A stretch of DNA of 64,000 nt from Piliocolobus tephrosceles. Lineage: Eukaryota > Chordata > Mammalia > Primates > Cercopithecidae. The position numbers and the translations under genes are program-made. Below are positions 50,620-63,080 of this stretch, one piece after another. How positions within the stretch are numbered: the first letter of the stretch is position 1; every line of letters starts with the position of its first letter. The DNA lies in NCBI RefSeq assembly GCF_002776525.5, contig NC_045436.1, positions 53,487,940 to 53,551,939 on the forward strand, in the 5' to 3' direction. The notes under the pieces were generated by a model. It searched no databases and was not told the origin of the DNA. It saw only the letters and a list, made by a program, of their open reading frames with translations.

Positions 50620-50765
50620 GATTTTCTAGGTACTTTTTCTAAATGCTCCATCTGTATTATATCAAGTAATCCAAAAACACTCTATGAATTTGACAAAATT
50701 ATTGCCCTTTTTCACAGATGATGGAACTAATGCATGGAGAGATTAAATAATTTTACAATTTTATA
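50620..50765 (-). mobile_element. MIR fragment, reverse
   Basis: 'aattattgccctttttcaca' then 'gatgatggaactaatgcat' and 'ggagagattaaata' follow the reversed MIR core, preceded by a 'tttctaaatgctcc' block. Confidence 0.75.
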
Positions 50766-52132
50766 GTATAAATAACTTCATTGCATAAAAATGATTGTGG
50801 AAAAAAGCTTAATAAATAAATACATTTATCTTGTTGCTTAAAAGAGCATCTTTTTCTGTTCAATTCTTACGAAGATACCTCATCACCAGTGATACCACCT
50901 AAATAAGTTGAGAATCCCATTGTCCTTGAATGCCTCCCTTCCGCTCAAGCAAGACTTTTTATATCATTGGGTTTATAACATCAGTTATAGTGTACTTGCC
51001 AAGCATACGCAAGTAATTTTTTAATCCTCCAGCTAATGTTTAACTGTCCACTTCCACTGATTCCATTAATGGCTAGTTTTCCTGAGATGTTTTCCTCAAC
51101 AGACCATCTGCAGAAAGGAGGATGAGGCTTAGGCATAGTGGAATCTATTTTTGGGCTATTTTTATTATTTTTTCTATTTTTAATTATATATTCAAATTAT
51201 GTTTATAACATGTCTCATCTTTAAATTACATAGTCATTTATTATTATTTTACTAAGTACTTTTCAAAAAAGCATACTTAAAGATTGTACAGCATTATTTT
51301 TATATAGCTTTTACAAAGTTATTTTTTCAAAGTAAATGTGTTGGTTAATACAGCATGCTATGCATTTATTTGTTTTATACATGTATATTTAAAAAGAAAA
51401 ATAAAATTAAGATAATCTTTTAAATTAAGACAAAAATAACATGATCCTAAATTACTAATAAATTGAAATTTAATTTTTTAATGAGTGTACACATTGAAGA
51501 TATATAAAGACACAGACATATATATGCATATGTATTGATGTATAAACTTATACTTTTATACAGATGCCAGTTAATGTATAGAGTCAACGAGTAGGGAGAA
51601 GCTCTTCAATTGCATAAGTTTATATTATATTTTTTACTATAAGCTATTTCTTTATAAATTGTATTTTTAAAAAAATATATATAATTTATATTTTTTTGAA
51701 AGAAAGAATGTTCATGAAATTAACTAAAATGTTTGAACTATACACTTCATAAGTTCCCTACCTTAGCTGTGCCCAAGACTCAAACCACTCTTTCATTTTA
51801 TTTTACTTTGTCAGTTCTGTTGAATCTATGGAATTTTTATTACCTTACAATTATCTTGAATAATAGTACTATGGTCTTTAGCCTAATTAACAGATTTGTC
51901 AATTGTATTTTTATGTTTACAAACATTAGAATAAATTTGATTCTTAACCTATTGCAAAAGTATGTCTAAATGGGTAAAACATTATTGTTTTCTCTCAGTT
52001 TTAATACTAGGGTGCAAATTGCTTTTTTCAACTTATTTAACTAAACATGTATCTTCATTTATTATTTTTTACATAGTAACTATTTAACATATCCCATATA
52101 AACTAGCACTAATCTTCATTTTTCTTTGGCAA

Positions 52133-52183
52133 AAGATATTCCATAATAATTGCAATAATTGCAAGATATTCCATAATAATTGC
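52133..52183. repeat. Perfect 21-bp direct repeat, period 30
   Basis: Positions 52133-52153 and 52163-52183 are identical (aagatattcc...aattgc), joined by nine bases that themselves repeat 'aataattgc'. Confidence 0.92.
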
Positions 52184-53840
52184 TACAAATAATCCCATAT
52201 GCCTAAAGCACCAAAATGGATTAATCCCACAACATCTAGAAGCCACAGCATAGAAATTCAACTACCTATATGCAGCTATTGCCAGAAAATGAGATTTCTT
52301 TCTCTCTCATCTTTTAGATTTTTAATTGTCACCTCCTATTCTATAAACATATTGTGAAGAGACTTAGGGAAATTCATTTTCAGACTTCTTTCCATATGAC
52401 ATAGGAGAGGAAGTAAAAGGTTACGGAAATGACACTGAGTCTCCAACGTTTTATGTGTTTGTTCCATTTTTGACCTATACAAACTTCTGCCTATATTAGA
52501 GCTGTTAAACATCAACTACTCTGTCAGTCTTCTACATAATACTATCAACAACTATAGTACAAATTAAAACTTGCTTATCATCTCTATAAAATTGTAGGCA
52601 AGTAGTCCCATTAGTCTCTTTTTGCCTATCTAGATGTCATTTTAACTTACTCAACTTAGTGTCTATGTCCTTTGATAACTTATATAAAGACACAAATGCA
52701 AAGTTAAATATCCCAGATAAAATCATGTAAAATGACAGCATAGAGGAGAGGAACCACTTAACATATACAAACATGTATTTGTTTTGTTTTTGTTTCTTTA
52801 TTAAGATGCTGAGAGGGAACTCAATGAGATCATAAGAGACAGCTGAAAAGAGAAAGAATCAAATTAGTAGCTTTATAGGAACCATAACCACTTACTTAAG
52901 CAAATACTGGTTCCTTCAGGATCATTAGAAATCCAATTGTCTTCTAAAGACAGGATTCTGCTACATGCTATACACTTGGTGTAATCTAGGGATTATATAC
53001 ATAGCGGTTAAGTAGCTCGGGTTCATAAGTTTTGTATCCCACAACAAAGTATTCTTTTTCCATAAGAACCCATTCATAAGCTGATTTCTGTCTTTAAAAG
53101 GTGGAATAGTTTTCTCAAGAAAAGTACATGGAGTCTTCTCCAGACCTTTCTCATAGCCCTAAGTGTCTGTACCATGATATTTCCATCAGTAATTGACAGT
53201 TTCCATAAAGCTTTCTTATCTGCCAAGGAAACTTGAAATTGTATAAGATACACTAGATCATTTGGCCAAAGAAGCGGAAGAGCTGACACTTTTGCTCATA
53301 CTTGACAGGAAGCCTTCTCTTTCTTTGCCTGACATTCAGAGCTGAAAGCTTAACAAGCCACTTGGTAAATGGATTATTCTGGGAGAATGACATTCGAGGC
53401 AGATGACACAGCACATGCAGAAGTGGTTGTTACTTCTATTATCAAATGTGGCCAATAAAGAATTGTGCCTCTTTCTTTATAGTACAGAGTACAAGGTACA
53501 ACAACTGGCCCTTTATTTGGGAGTGAAACACTTTAAAAAGCTCAAGTTCATCCTCTGTCAGTCTAAGTTTCTGTCTATGATAGCAGAATTTCCCATAGAC
53601 CTGTATTGAGTATTTATTGTGGACATAATAATTATCATATGCTAATCAATTCAGAGTTTGTTTGTGAATGCAGTAAAACCTAGCTTATCCTGAGTGATAT
53701 AAATGCAATAATTATATCAATAATTAAAATTAATTCAGAGTTTTCTATCTTTTATATTTATCTAAGCCAATTTATTCATTCGTATGCTAGATTTATTTGA
53801 GGGCTTAGGTTCTTTTCCAGATACTGTGATTAGAGCAGTT

Positions 53841-53873
53841 AGAGAAAGAGAGCAAGAGAGAGAAAGAGAGAGA
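53841..53873. repeat. (GA)n-rich tract
   Basis: Purine-only GA/AG repeats with two interruptions. Confidence 0.9.
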
Positions 53874-54096
53874 TGATTAAAACCTTGCCTTCCAGAAATA
53901 GAAGACAAATAGAAGAATAAATTATGTATTAATGGTAATAAATTTGAGAAGAAAAAATAAAGAAGCAAAATAGAGTGTTGGAATAGAAGTTTACAATTTT
54001 TGACAAGATGCCCTTACTGGAAAACTTTGAAGAAAATACTTGAAGGAGTTATTCAAGAGGAAATGCAGTTATTTGCAACTCCAGTTAGAGGGTACA

Positions 54097-54165
54097 GAAA
54101 ATCTATATAAAAATCTACAGAAAATCTACATAAAAAAGATTTACATACCAAAAAATCTACATACC
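54097..54165. repeat. Degenerate tandem repeat, unit like aaaaatctacata
   Basis: Four to five imperfect copies of an 'aaaatctacata' unit, just upstream of the L1 insertion. Confidence 0.75.
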
Positions 54166-54218
54166 TAAAAAAGAATAGTGCCTGATCTTTTTCAAAGGAG
54201 AGTAGAAAGTATGGCCCC

Positions 54219-55456
54219 TTGTAAATTTGCTTGAGTTCCTTGTAGTTTCTGGATGTTAGAGCTCTGTCAGGTGGATAAATTGCAAAATGCTTCTCCTTTT
54301 CCGTAGGTTGCCTGATCGCTTTGATAATAGTTTCTTCTCCTGTGCAGAAGCTTTTTAGTTTAATTAGATCCCACTTGTTAATTTCTAATTTTGTTGCAAT
54401 TGTTTTTTGTGATTTTATCATAAAATCTTTGCCCATGCCTAGGTCCTGAATGGTATTGCCTAGATTTTCTTCTAGAGTTTTTATAGTTTTGGGTTTTATG
54501 TTTAAGTCTTTAATCTATCTTGAGTTAATTTTTGTATAAGGTATAAGGAAGGAATCCATTTTCAATTTTCTGCATATGGCTCGTCCGTTCTTCCAGCACC
54601 ATTTATTGAATAGGGAAACTTTCCTCCATTGCTTGTTTTTGTCAGATTTGTCAAAGATCAGATGGTGGTAGGTGTGTAGTTTTATTTCTGAGTTCTCTAT
54701 TCTGTTCCATTGGTCAATGGGCCTGTTTTTGTACTAGTACCATGCTGTTTTGGTTACTGTAGCATTGTAGTATAGTTTGAAGTTGGATAACATGATGTCT
54801 CCAGCTTTGTTCTTTTTGCTTCAAATTGTCTTGGCTATACAAGCTCCTTTTTGGTTCCATACTAATTTAAAAATAGGTATCTTTCTAATTCTGTGAAAAA
54901 TGTAAATGGTAGTTTAATGGGAATGGGATTGAACCTATAACTTTCTTTGTGCAGTATGGCCATTTTCATGATATTGATTCATCCTATCTATAAGCATGAA
55001 ATGTTTCTCCATCTGCTTGTGTCCTCTCTGATTTCCTTGAGAAGTGTTTTGTAGTTCTCCTTGAAGTGTTCTTCACTTTTCTTGTTAGTTATATTCCTAG
55101 GTATTTTATTCACTTTGTGGCAACTGTGAATGGGAGTTTATTCATGATTTGGAACTCTGCTTGTCTGTTTTTGGTATGTGGAATGCATGTGATTTCTGCA
55201 CATCGATTTTGTATCCTGAGACTTTACTGAAGTTTCTTATCAGCTTAACAAGTTTTGGGGCTCCATGGATTTGGGTTTTCTAGATATAGGATTATGTCAT
55301 CTGTAAACAAAGACAATTAGCCTTCCTCACATCCTCTCTGAATACCCTTTATTTCTTTCTCTTGCCTGATTGCCCTGGACAGAACTTCCAACACCATGTT
55401 GAATAAGAGTGGTGAGAGAGGACATTCTTGCCTTATGCCAGTTTTCAAGGGGAAAA
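54219..55456 (-). mobile_element. Inverted 5' segment of a twin-primed L1
   Basis: ORF2 (RT and downstream) read in reverse, from 'ttgtaaatttgcttgagttc' to 'cttatgccagttttcaagg'. Fragments such as GIRQECPLSPLLFN are recognisable on the minus strand near 55420-55450. It joins directly to the sense segment at 55457. Frames are broken. Confidence 0.9.
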
Positions 55457-56301
55457 ACTGGGCAAAGAGTATGAGCAGATACTTCTCAATAAAAGACATA
55501 CATGTGGCTAAACATATGAAAAAACTCAACAGCACTGATCTTTGAGAAATTCAAATCAAAACCACAATAAGCTACCATCTCATGCCAGCCAGAATGGTGA
55601 TTATTAAAAAGTCAAGAAACAATAGATGCTGGAGAGGTTGTGGAGAAATAAGAATGCTGTTACGCTGTTGGTAGGACCATAGATTAGTTCAACCATTGTG
55701 GAAGACAGTGTGGTACTTCCTCAAGGATCTAGAACCAGAAATACCATTTGACCCAGCAATTCCATTATTGGGTATATACTCAAAAGAATATAGATTATTC
55801 TATTATAAACAAATATGCATATGCATGCTCATTGCAGCACCATTCACAACAGCAAAGACATGGAATCAATGCAAATGTCCATTAATGATAGACTGGCTAA
55901 AGAGAATGTGGTATGTATAGATCATGGAATACTATGGAGCCATTAAAAATGATTAGATCATGTCAGGAGCGTAGATGAAGGTGGAAGCTGTTATTCTCAG
56001 CAAACTAGCACAGGAACAGAAAATCAAATGCAGAACATTCTCACTTATAAGTGGGAGCTGAACAATGAGAACACGTGGACACAGGGAGGGAAACAACACT
56101 CACTGACATCCGTTGGGGGAGGGTGGGGCATGCAGGAGAGCATCAGGGAACAGAGCTAATACATGCTGGGCTTAACACCTAGGTGATAGGTTGATAGGTG
56201 CAGAAAACCACCATGACACATCTTTACCTATGTTACAAACCTGCACATCTGGCACAGGTACCCCAGAACTTAAAAAATAATAATAATAATTGTTAAAAAC
56301 A
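55457..56301 (+). mobile_element. Sense 3' segment of the same L1
   Basis: From 'aaactgggcaaagagtatg' through the ORF2 end and 3'UTR to an A/AAT-rich tail. The candidate flanking duplication is 'agaaagtatggcccc' (54204-54218) against 'agaagtttagcccc' (56302-56315), decayed. The 55696-55920 frame is the ORF2 C-terminal piece. Confidence 0.92.
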
Positions 56302-58021
56302 AGAAGTTTAGCCCCAACTGAGGATAACTTTTCTCAACTTCGAATATTTAATTTTGAGTTTCTCTACATGATGAACTAATCATTCAAGATTAGAAAAACT
56401 CCTTTGGAAATCTTACCACTTGTCCATTGTTTCAGTAAATATTTATTTTCTCCTTTATATCAAGTATCACTTAGTATCCCCACCACCCAGAAAAACTGCA
56501 GATAAATCTGCTTATGATGATACACAAAAATGTGATGAAAGTATGCTTCAAAGGGGAAATGGAAAACCAGTTTCATGGTAATGGAATATATTTAGCTATT
56601 GGTCAAAAGTAAAACCTGAACCTGAAAAGATTTTAGGGACTCTGTATGTCAACTCATTTTTACCTACTGTTGGCTTCATATAGAAATATCCTCTGCTACA
56701 CATTTTGAGATGAGAAGCAATTTCAAATTTATCTCTCTCCCTACTTTTCATCTGTTAGTGCTGATTCGGTGAGTACATTTTAAATTATAAATAAACTCAA
56801 GTATTCAACAAATTGTGCCACATTTTAATTTCTTAATATAGTCCTCAAATTTTATCATGGTAACACAAAAATATACTTTGTGGTGGTCATAATTTTCAAA
56901 TAAATTTTCATAATAACATGAATTCATTGTCGCAGAAGCAAAGCCCTTTTGTCTTATCCTTTTTCCTTTTCATCTCCCTTTCTTCTTTACTTTTTCTGTT
57001 TATCCTTCCTTGTTTAACTTTGTTATCTTTGAAGAGAAGGTGTGTTCCTGAGACCTATTGCTAAACAACTGGATTTATCTATTAGCATATTTTTAAAAAA
57101 TTATATGTGAAATAAACACTAAAGCTAGACTATTGTATCTTTTAAATGGTGTAACCTAAATAAATAAAACATTTGTACCTACTGGGAAAACAACCTTTAG
57201 GATTAATTTTTGCATTGACAGATAAACATCCAAAGGAGTTCAATTTCTCAGGAGTTTCTCTGTTACACTTTAAATCCCAGGAATATAGAGGGTACATTTT
57301 ACTTATGGACTGATAACTTTTACTGAGGAAAAGATTTTGAAATATGATGAAAATTGCAAAAGAAATAAATGTTCACTGTGAAATAAACTGAACAAATAGA
57401 CAAGTGGTTTGTGACTAATACTGCAAACAGAGTGACTTTTATTTCATGTTTATACAGTTCCTTTGAAGCTAGCCTGATATGATTGATCCTGAATCCTTGC
57501 TAAAACACCTATACATTTCAGTTTTCTAGTCATGTGGAGATTCAACTCTGTTGTGTTTTCTAGAATAAATTTAGTAGATTGACTGTTTTCATGGGCCATT
57601 ATATTTTAAAGAGAGAATTTCTTTTAATAATAAAAGAAATCTTTAAAAGTAGGGTTATATGAGACATTTCTGAATGTCATCCCAATGAATATATCATGAT
57701 TTATTCTTACGAGTACATTGTAGCAATAAAAATCTATTATTTCTCAACATTGGAAAGGAAAAAAATGAAATTGTTACAAAGTAAATACTCTAAGTCCTAA
57801 TTCAAGGAACATTCATTTAAAATATAGCTGTTATGTAAAATACTATGGATCTCTGAAAAGATTTGCTTATAATTTACGATCAACATTTTTATTTCAGTTC
57901 CTATTATAGTATTATCATGTGTAATAAGTATTCAGAATAGTAATTTTGGCAAATTTATTATTGGTTTTTTATAAGTTGAAATTACCACTCCTATGTATGC
58001 GTACGCTTTTCCATAGGTATA

Positions 58022-58068
58022 CACAGATGCATCCATACATATACATATATACATACATACATATTAAA
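58022..58068. repeat. (ACAT)n microsatellite, imperfect
   Basis: Alternating acat/atac units. Confidence 0.88.
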
Positions 58069-58223
58069 TACAATTTTCAGAACATTTGTGCATTATACAT
58101 TCTGGAAAGTGGGTATTGAAACCATGTTTTGTACGCTAAATCCCATTTATCGGAAAATAATATCAGTGTGGTACTGGGGTTGTTCTTTCTAATGTATAGC
58201 TGTCTAGGTATGTCTTCATGCAT

Positions 58224-58247
58224 AAAAAAAAAAAAAAAAAAAAAAAT
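58224..58247. repeat. Poly(A), 24 nt
   Basis: Followed by 'ttagccaga', which recalls an Alu linker, but nothing Alu-like continues on either side. Confidence 0.85.
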
Positions 58248-58712
58248 TAGCCAGATATACTAGGGTAAAAAGAGCAAGTTAAATTCTTTAAGAAGAAATA
58301 TATATATTTCTCAGTAAAGACATTAAAAACTTTTCATGATAGTTATTTACTCAGCTAAAGTCTTAGAGAAAACTAGAACCCACAGAGATAAGCAGAGAAC
58401 CAGAGATTATTTGCTTTGGGATCATTTACAGAACCTGGTTTGGGCTTTAGTTTCCATTTTAGGTTGCTGGGAATAAAAGGCAAAGCCCAAAACCAAAGGG
58501 AGAGTTAAATAGGGGACAAATTCTTTATAGCAGGGATCCCACAATTTCATCCCTTCCGGAAGCAAACAAATTAGACTTCACAACCTTAGCTGACTGCAGT
58601 GAAAATGCTATCACACTGTCAAGAAATTAAAATAATTATCCATGCAAAGTTATCATCATAAACATGCCCTCATGTGGATTTGCAGCACAAATTCATATTA
58701 TCTGCACTATGC

Positions 58713-58746
58713 AAAAAAAAAAAAAACAAACAAAAAAAAAAACAAA
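58713..58746. repeat. A-rich tract with CAAA steps
   Basis: Two long A runs separated by 'caaac'. Confidence 0.88.
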
Positions 58747-59053
58747 TAAAACTAAAAACATCAAGTCATAAATTTATTTAAAATGGTCATGGACTAATAG
58801 TTGCCCAGTTGACTGACTGAAAGATGTAAACCCCTATATGCATTCTGGAGGAATACTTTGTTATCCAAGTCTTGAAATAATTTTCAGATATTTTTCCAAT
58901 GAAAATCAGAAACACATCAAGAAAGTCTTTGTAAATGTGTGACTATTTCAGTTGTCTATGTGTGTGGATGGGAATGGAGAGAGAAAATAATGCCTTTCTA
59001 TTGCCGCAGCATGGATCATGTTACACAGTGAAGAGGCAGTAGATAATACTAAA

Positions 59054-59095
59054 AATGGAAAATCAGAAATAATGAAATGGAAAATCAGAAATAAT
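59054..59095. repeat. Perfect 20-bp direct repeat, period 22
   Basis: 'aatggaaaatcagaaataat' at 59054-59073 and at 59076-59095. Confidence 0.92.
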
Positions 59096-59542
59096 AGAAT
59101 GGCATGCATAAATAAACTACAGAATAAGCTGAATTCAATGTGGTACAGCTTAGAAAAAAAAAACTTTATATTTTCTTTCTCATTCTCTTTCTGAATACTA
59201 TATGGATTCTTTCTTCTTCTCCATTTTAGAAAGAAATCTCCAACTGGCCTTTAAATTTTGGTGTAAAATAGCATCACTTTCAGCCACAAGAAGAATCTCT
59301 ACTCAGTTAACAAAATGTCCAAGTCAGTATCTTTAAAGGGAACTCCGTTCACTTTGTCCCCTCGCTCTTCTAAGCTATCTTAAACCTATAAATCTTTGCA
59401 GCAGGAGTGAAGGGGTGTAGTGATTGACTTTTAAGTTCATGGCTGTGTCTCCTTAATTTCCTTGAATTCTGTCTGCTTCTCTGAAACTCCACCCTAGTGC
59501 CTAACCCCAACTGTTGTCTTCTCTGGCCTGAAGATGAAAACT

Positions 59543-59865
59543 ATTTTTCTTTTTCTTTTCTTTTTTTTTTTTTTTTTTCTTTTGAGACAGAGTCTCGCTC
59601 TGTCACCCAGGCTGGAGTGCAGTGGCGTGATCTTGGCTCACTGCAATCTCTGCTTCCCAGGTTCAAGCCATTCTTCTGTCTCAGCCTCCCAAGTAGCTGG
59701 GACTACAGGCACCCACCACCACACCCAGCTAATTTTTGTATTCTTAGTAGAAGCAGATTTCACCATATTGGTCAGGCTGGTCTTAAACTGCTGACCTCAG
59801 GTGATCCGCCTGCCTCGGCCTACCAAAGTATTGGGATTACCTGTGTGAGCCACCGCGCCCAGCCT
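59543..59865 (-). mobile_element. AluS-like, reverse, full length
   Basis: A T/C-rich tail (59543-59580), then 'tgagacagagtctcgctctg' through 'gccaccgcgcccagcct'. 'tctcggctcactgcaa'-like and 'ctgacctcaggtgatccg' blocks fit AluS. Confidence 0.95.
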
Positions 59866-60975
59866 GAACCATGTTTCTTATCTTTAGTTTAACTCCCTTG
59901 CAACCCATTCCCTATAACACAGCCAGGTAAAATTATTATCTGAAGACAGAAAGTTATTATCTGAACACAGATAATAATTACTGTATTTCCTTTGGGAAAA
60001 GGGAGAGCATCTTATGAGTAAATCCAGGACAAATTTTATCGAAACAAAGTTAGGTTTATTTAGTTTGTTATAAGATGAAACACACCCCAGGGAACAGCCA
60101 GGACCATTTTAATATGGAGCAGTTGGGAGGGACTTTATAATATTAAAGAAGTAATTCAAAAGATGGGTCGTTTTCTGAATTTGAAGTGATGTTAATTTGG
60201 TGATTGGATACCTCAATAATCTTTATCTGGAGGCTGGAATATTAAAGCTTGGTGAGGTTTGTCACTGGTAAGGAAGTAGTGATAATTCAAAAACAGGAAT
60301 GCTATGCATAGGAAGAGGAGAGAGTTTTTTGATGGCTGTGTTTGACATTTGGTTGCCCATAGGGTCAATTTCTATTTCCTTGGAAAGAAAAATAGAAATA
60401 ATTGACTGGGAGTATTGATTATCTAATTGGTCTTTGAGATCATAAATTCTTCGGGTCATAATTCTGTCTGCTTTAATGATAGAGGCAAGACTTTGCTAAA
60501 TATTTGAATAATCTGAAATAGGCATTTTGTCACCTGAGGACACTGAAATGAATTAAGTAAAGACACTTAAAGTGTTGAAAACTTTAGGTAGAGTGATATA
60601 CTGTAAAATATTCACTGAACAAAGAGGAAAATGAAGACAGGAGGGATCCAATGAGAAAGAAAAGAGAGATTTGAGTTTTGGGAGAAGCAGTTGGTAATCA
60701 CTCTCAATAGCAAGAATGTTGTCACACGGGAAAGAGATCACAGCATTAGCATTTTAGATGTGAGGAAACTTCTAGGTATTGACTAAGGCTATGATGTAGC
60801 CATGCTAAGGGAGAGCTGAAATAAGGAGAAGGTGAATAGTATTCGAGATAATGTCAGGTTCTGTTTAAGTTACCCAGCTTGATGTCAGCGTGGATAAGGC
60901 AAATGTAAGGCCAGTGCTGAGTAATTTAATGAATGAGAAAGAGTTAAGGAGACGTCAGTAAAAATACCAAGGTTG
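59866..60975. other. Unassigned region upstream of the L1
   Basis: Somewhat richer in G than its surroundings. A 65-codon minus-strand frame at 60262-60459 (with a hydrophilic, helix-like middle) and a 62-codon one at 60553-60741 are seen. I cannot match either to a family. It could be a decayed retroviral or processed-gene remnant on the minus strand. No function is claimed. Confidence 0.35.
59931..59979. repeat. 12-bp perfect inverted repeat with a third copy
   Basis: 'aattattatctg' (59931-59942) and its exact reverse complement (59968-59979). A further direct 'ttattatctg' sits at 59954-59963. Confidence 0.88.
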
Positions 60976-62022
60976 GGGGTCGGGGCATGATGGCCAAATG
61001 GGAACAGCTCCAGTCTCCAGCTCCCAGCGTGACCAACACAGAAGACAGGTGATTTCTGCATTTTCAACTGAGGTACTGGGTTCATCTCACTAGGGAGTGC
61101 CGGAAAATTGGTGTTGGTCAGCTGCTGCAGCCTGACCAGTGGGAGCTGAAGCAGGGTGAGGCATCACCTCACCTGGGAAGCGCAAGGGGGAAGGGAATCC
61201 CTTTTCCTAGCCAGCAGACCTAAGACGCACAACACCTGGAATATCGGGTAACTCCCACCCCAATACTGCACTTTACCAAGGATCTTAGCAAACGCACACA
61301 CCAGGAAATTATAGCCCACACCTGGCCGGGAGGGTCCAGCGCCCACAGAGCCTCCTTCATTGCTAGCAGAGCAGTTTGCAATCTAAAGGCAAGGCAGCAG
61401 CGAGTCTGGGGGAGGGGCGCCCACCATTGCTGAGGCTTAAGTAGGTAAACAAAGCCGCTGGGAAGCTCCAACTGGGTGGAGCTTGCAGCAGCTCAAGGAG
61501 GCCTGCCTGTCTGTAGACGCCACCTCTGGGGACAAGGCACAGATAACAACAACAACAACAACAACAGCAGCAGCAGAAACCTCTGCAGACGCAAACGACT
61601 TTGTCTGACAGCTTTGAAGAGAACAGTGGATCTCCCAACACAGAGGTTGAGATCTGAGAATGGACAGACTGCCTGCTCAAGTGGGTCCCTGACACCTGAG
61701 TAGCCTAACTGGGAGACATCCCCCACTAGGGGTAGACCGACACCCCACACCTCACACGGTGGAGTACACCGCTGAGAGGAAGCTTACAAAGCAAGAATCA
61801 GACAGGTACCCTCCTGTTCAGCAATATTCTATCTTCTGCAACCTCTGCTGCTGATACCCAGGCAAACAGGGTCTGGAATGGACCTCAAGCAATCTCCAAC
61901 AGACCCATAGCTGAGGGTCCTGACTGTTAGAAGGAAAACTAACAAAGAGGAAGGACACCCACACCAAAACCCCATCAGTACGTCACCATCATCAAAGACC
62001 AGAGGCAGATAAAACCACAAAG
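60976..62022 (+). promoter_or_regulatory. L1PA 5'UTR (internal promoter)
   Basis: Starts near 'gcatgatggccaaatggg', where the usual aagatggcc block has one change in the YY1-type site. The length of about 1047 bp matches the homologous 33001-34033. Antisense frames inside are shadows. A triplet-repeat expansion lies at 61545-61576. Confidence 0.87.
61545..61576. repeat. (AAC)n(AGC)n triplet repeat in the L1 5'UTR
   Basis: About seven AAC units run straight into three to four AGC units. The homologous part of the other L1 (about 33452-33476) has only a short T/G-rich stretch. Confidence 0.9.
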
Positions 62023-63018
62023 ATGAGGAAAAAGCAGGGCAGAAAAGCTGGAAATTCAAAAAATAAGAGCGCATCTCCTCCTCCAAAGGAACGCAGCTCA
62101 TTGCCGGCAGCGGATCAAAGCTGGACGGAGAATGACTTTGAAGAGATGAGAGAAGAAGGCTTCAGTCCATCAAACTTCTCAGAGCTGAAGGAGGAATTAC
62201 ATACCCAGCGCAAAGAAACTAAAAATCTTGAAAAAAGAGTGGAAGAATTGATAACCAGAATAATTAACACAGAGAAGGCCATAAACGAACTGACAGAGAT
62301 GAAAACCATGACACAAGAGATACGTGACAAATGCACAAGCTTCAGTAACCGAATCGATCAACTGAAAGAAAGAGTATTAGCGATTGAGAATCAAATGAAT
62401 GAAATGAAGTGAGAAGAGAAATCTAAAGAAAAAAGAAGAAAAAGAAATGAACAAAGCCTGCAAGAAGTATGGGATTATGTAAAAAGACCAAATCTACGTC
62501 TGATTGGGGTGCCTGAAAGTGAGGGGGAAGATGGAACCAAGTTGGAAAACACTCTTCAGGATATCATCCAGAACAACTTCCCCAACTTACTAGAGCAGGC
62601 CAACATTCAAATTCAGGAAATACAGAGAACGCCACAAAGATACTCCTCAAGAAGAGCAACTCCAAGACACAGAATTGCCAGATTCACCACAGTTGAAATG
62701 AAGGAAAAAATCTTAAGGGCAGCCAGAGAGAAAGGTTGGGTTATCCACAAAGGGAAGCCCATCAGACTAAGAGCAGATCTTTCAGCAGAAACTCTCCAAG
62801 CCAGAAGAGAGTGGGGGCCAATATTCAACATTCTTAAAGAAAAGAATTTTAAACCCAGAATTTCATATCCAGCCAAACTAAGTTTCACCTTTATAGATAA
62901 GCAAATGCTTAGAGATTTTGTCACCACCAGGCCTGCCTTACAAGAGACCCTGAAGGAAGGCCTAAACATGGAAAGGAATAACTGGTACCAGCCATTGCAA
63001 AAACATGCCAAAATATAA
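62023..63018 (+). pseudogene. L1 ORF1, one nonsense codon and one small deletion
   Basis: ATG at 62023, stop TAA at 63016-63018, 331 codons in one frame, against about 338 in intact copies. The frame is interrupted only by TGA at 62410-62412, after MNEMK, where Arg is expected. The order is: a basic Lys/Ser-rich N-terminus, a coiled coil (about residues 50-130), the RRM (from about 150, with RRATPRHRIARF in the middle), and the C-terminal domain ending MERNNWYQPLQKHAKI. Seven residues are lost in frame near 62885 relative to the copy at 31990-33000. ORF1p is the trimeric RNA-binding chaperone of L1. This copy would give a truncated protein of 129 residues lacking the RNA-binding part. Confidence 0.93.
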
Positions 63019-63080
63019 GACCATCGAGGCTAGGAAGAAACTGCATCAACTAACGAGCAAAAGAACCAGTTATTATCATA

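Larger units (their letters stand above)
50401..53840. other. Unassigned AT-rich DNA
   Basis: Apart from the MIR and the direct repeat listed separately, nothing is recognised. Confidence 0.4.
56302..59542. other. Unassigned AT-rich DNA
   Basis: No exon-like sequence. Simple repeats inside are listed separately. Confidence 0.4.

Noticed and set aside
58224..58260. Poly(A) plus 'ttagccaga' as an Alu remnant
   Set aside because: Only nine bases recall the Alu linker; neither arm follows.
59497..59892. 131-codon frame with SVTQAGVQWRDLGSL-like sequence
   Set aside because: This is the standard false open frame of a reverse Alu.
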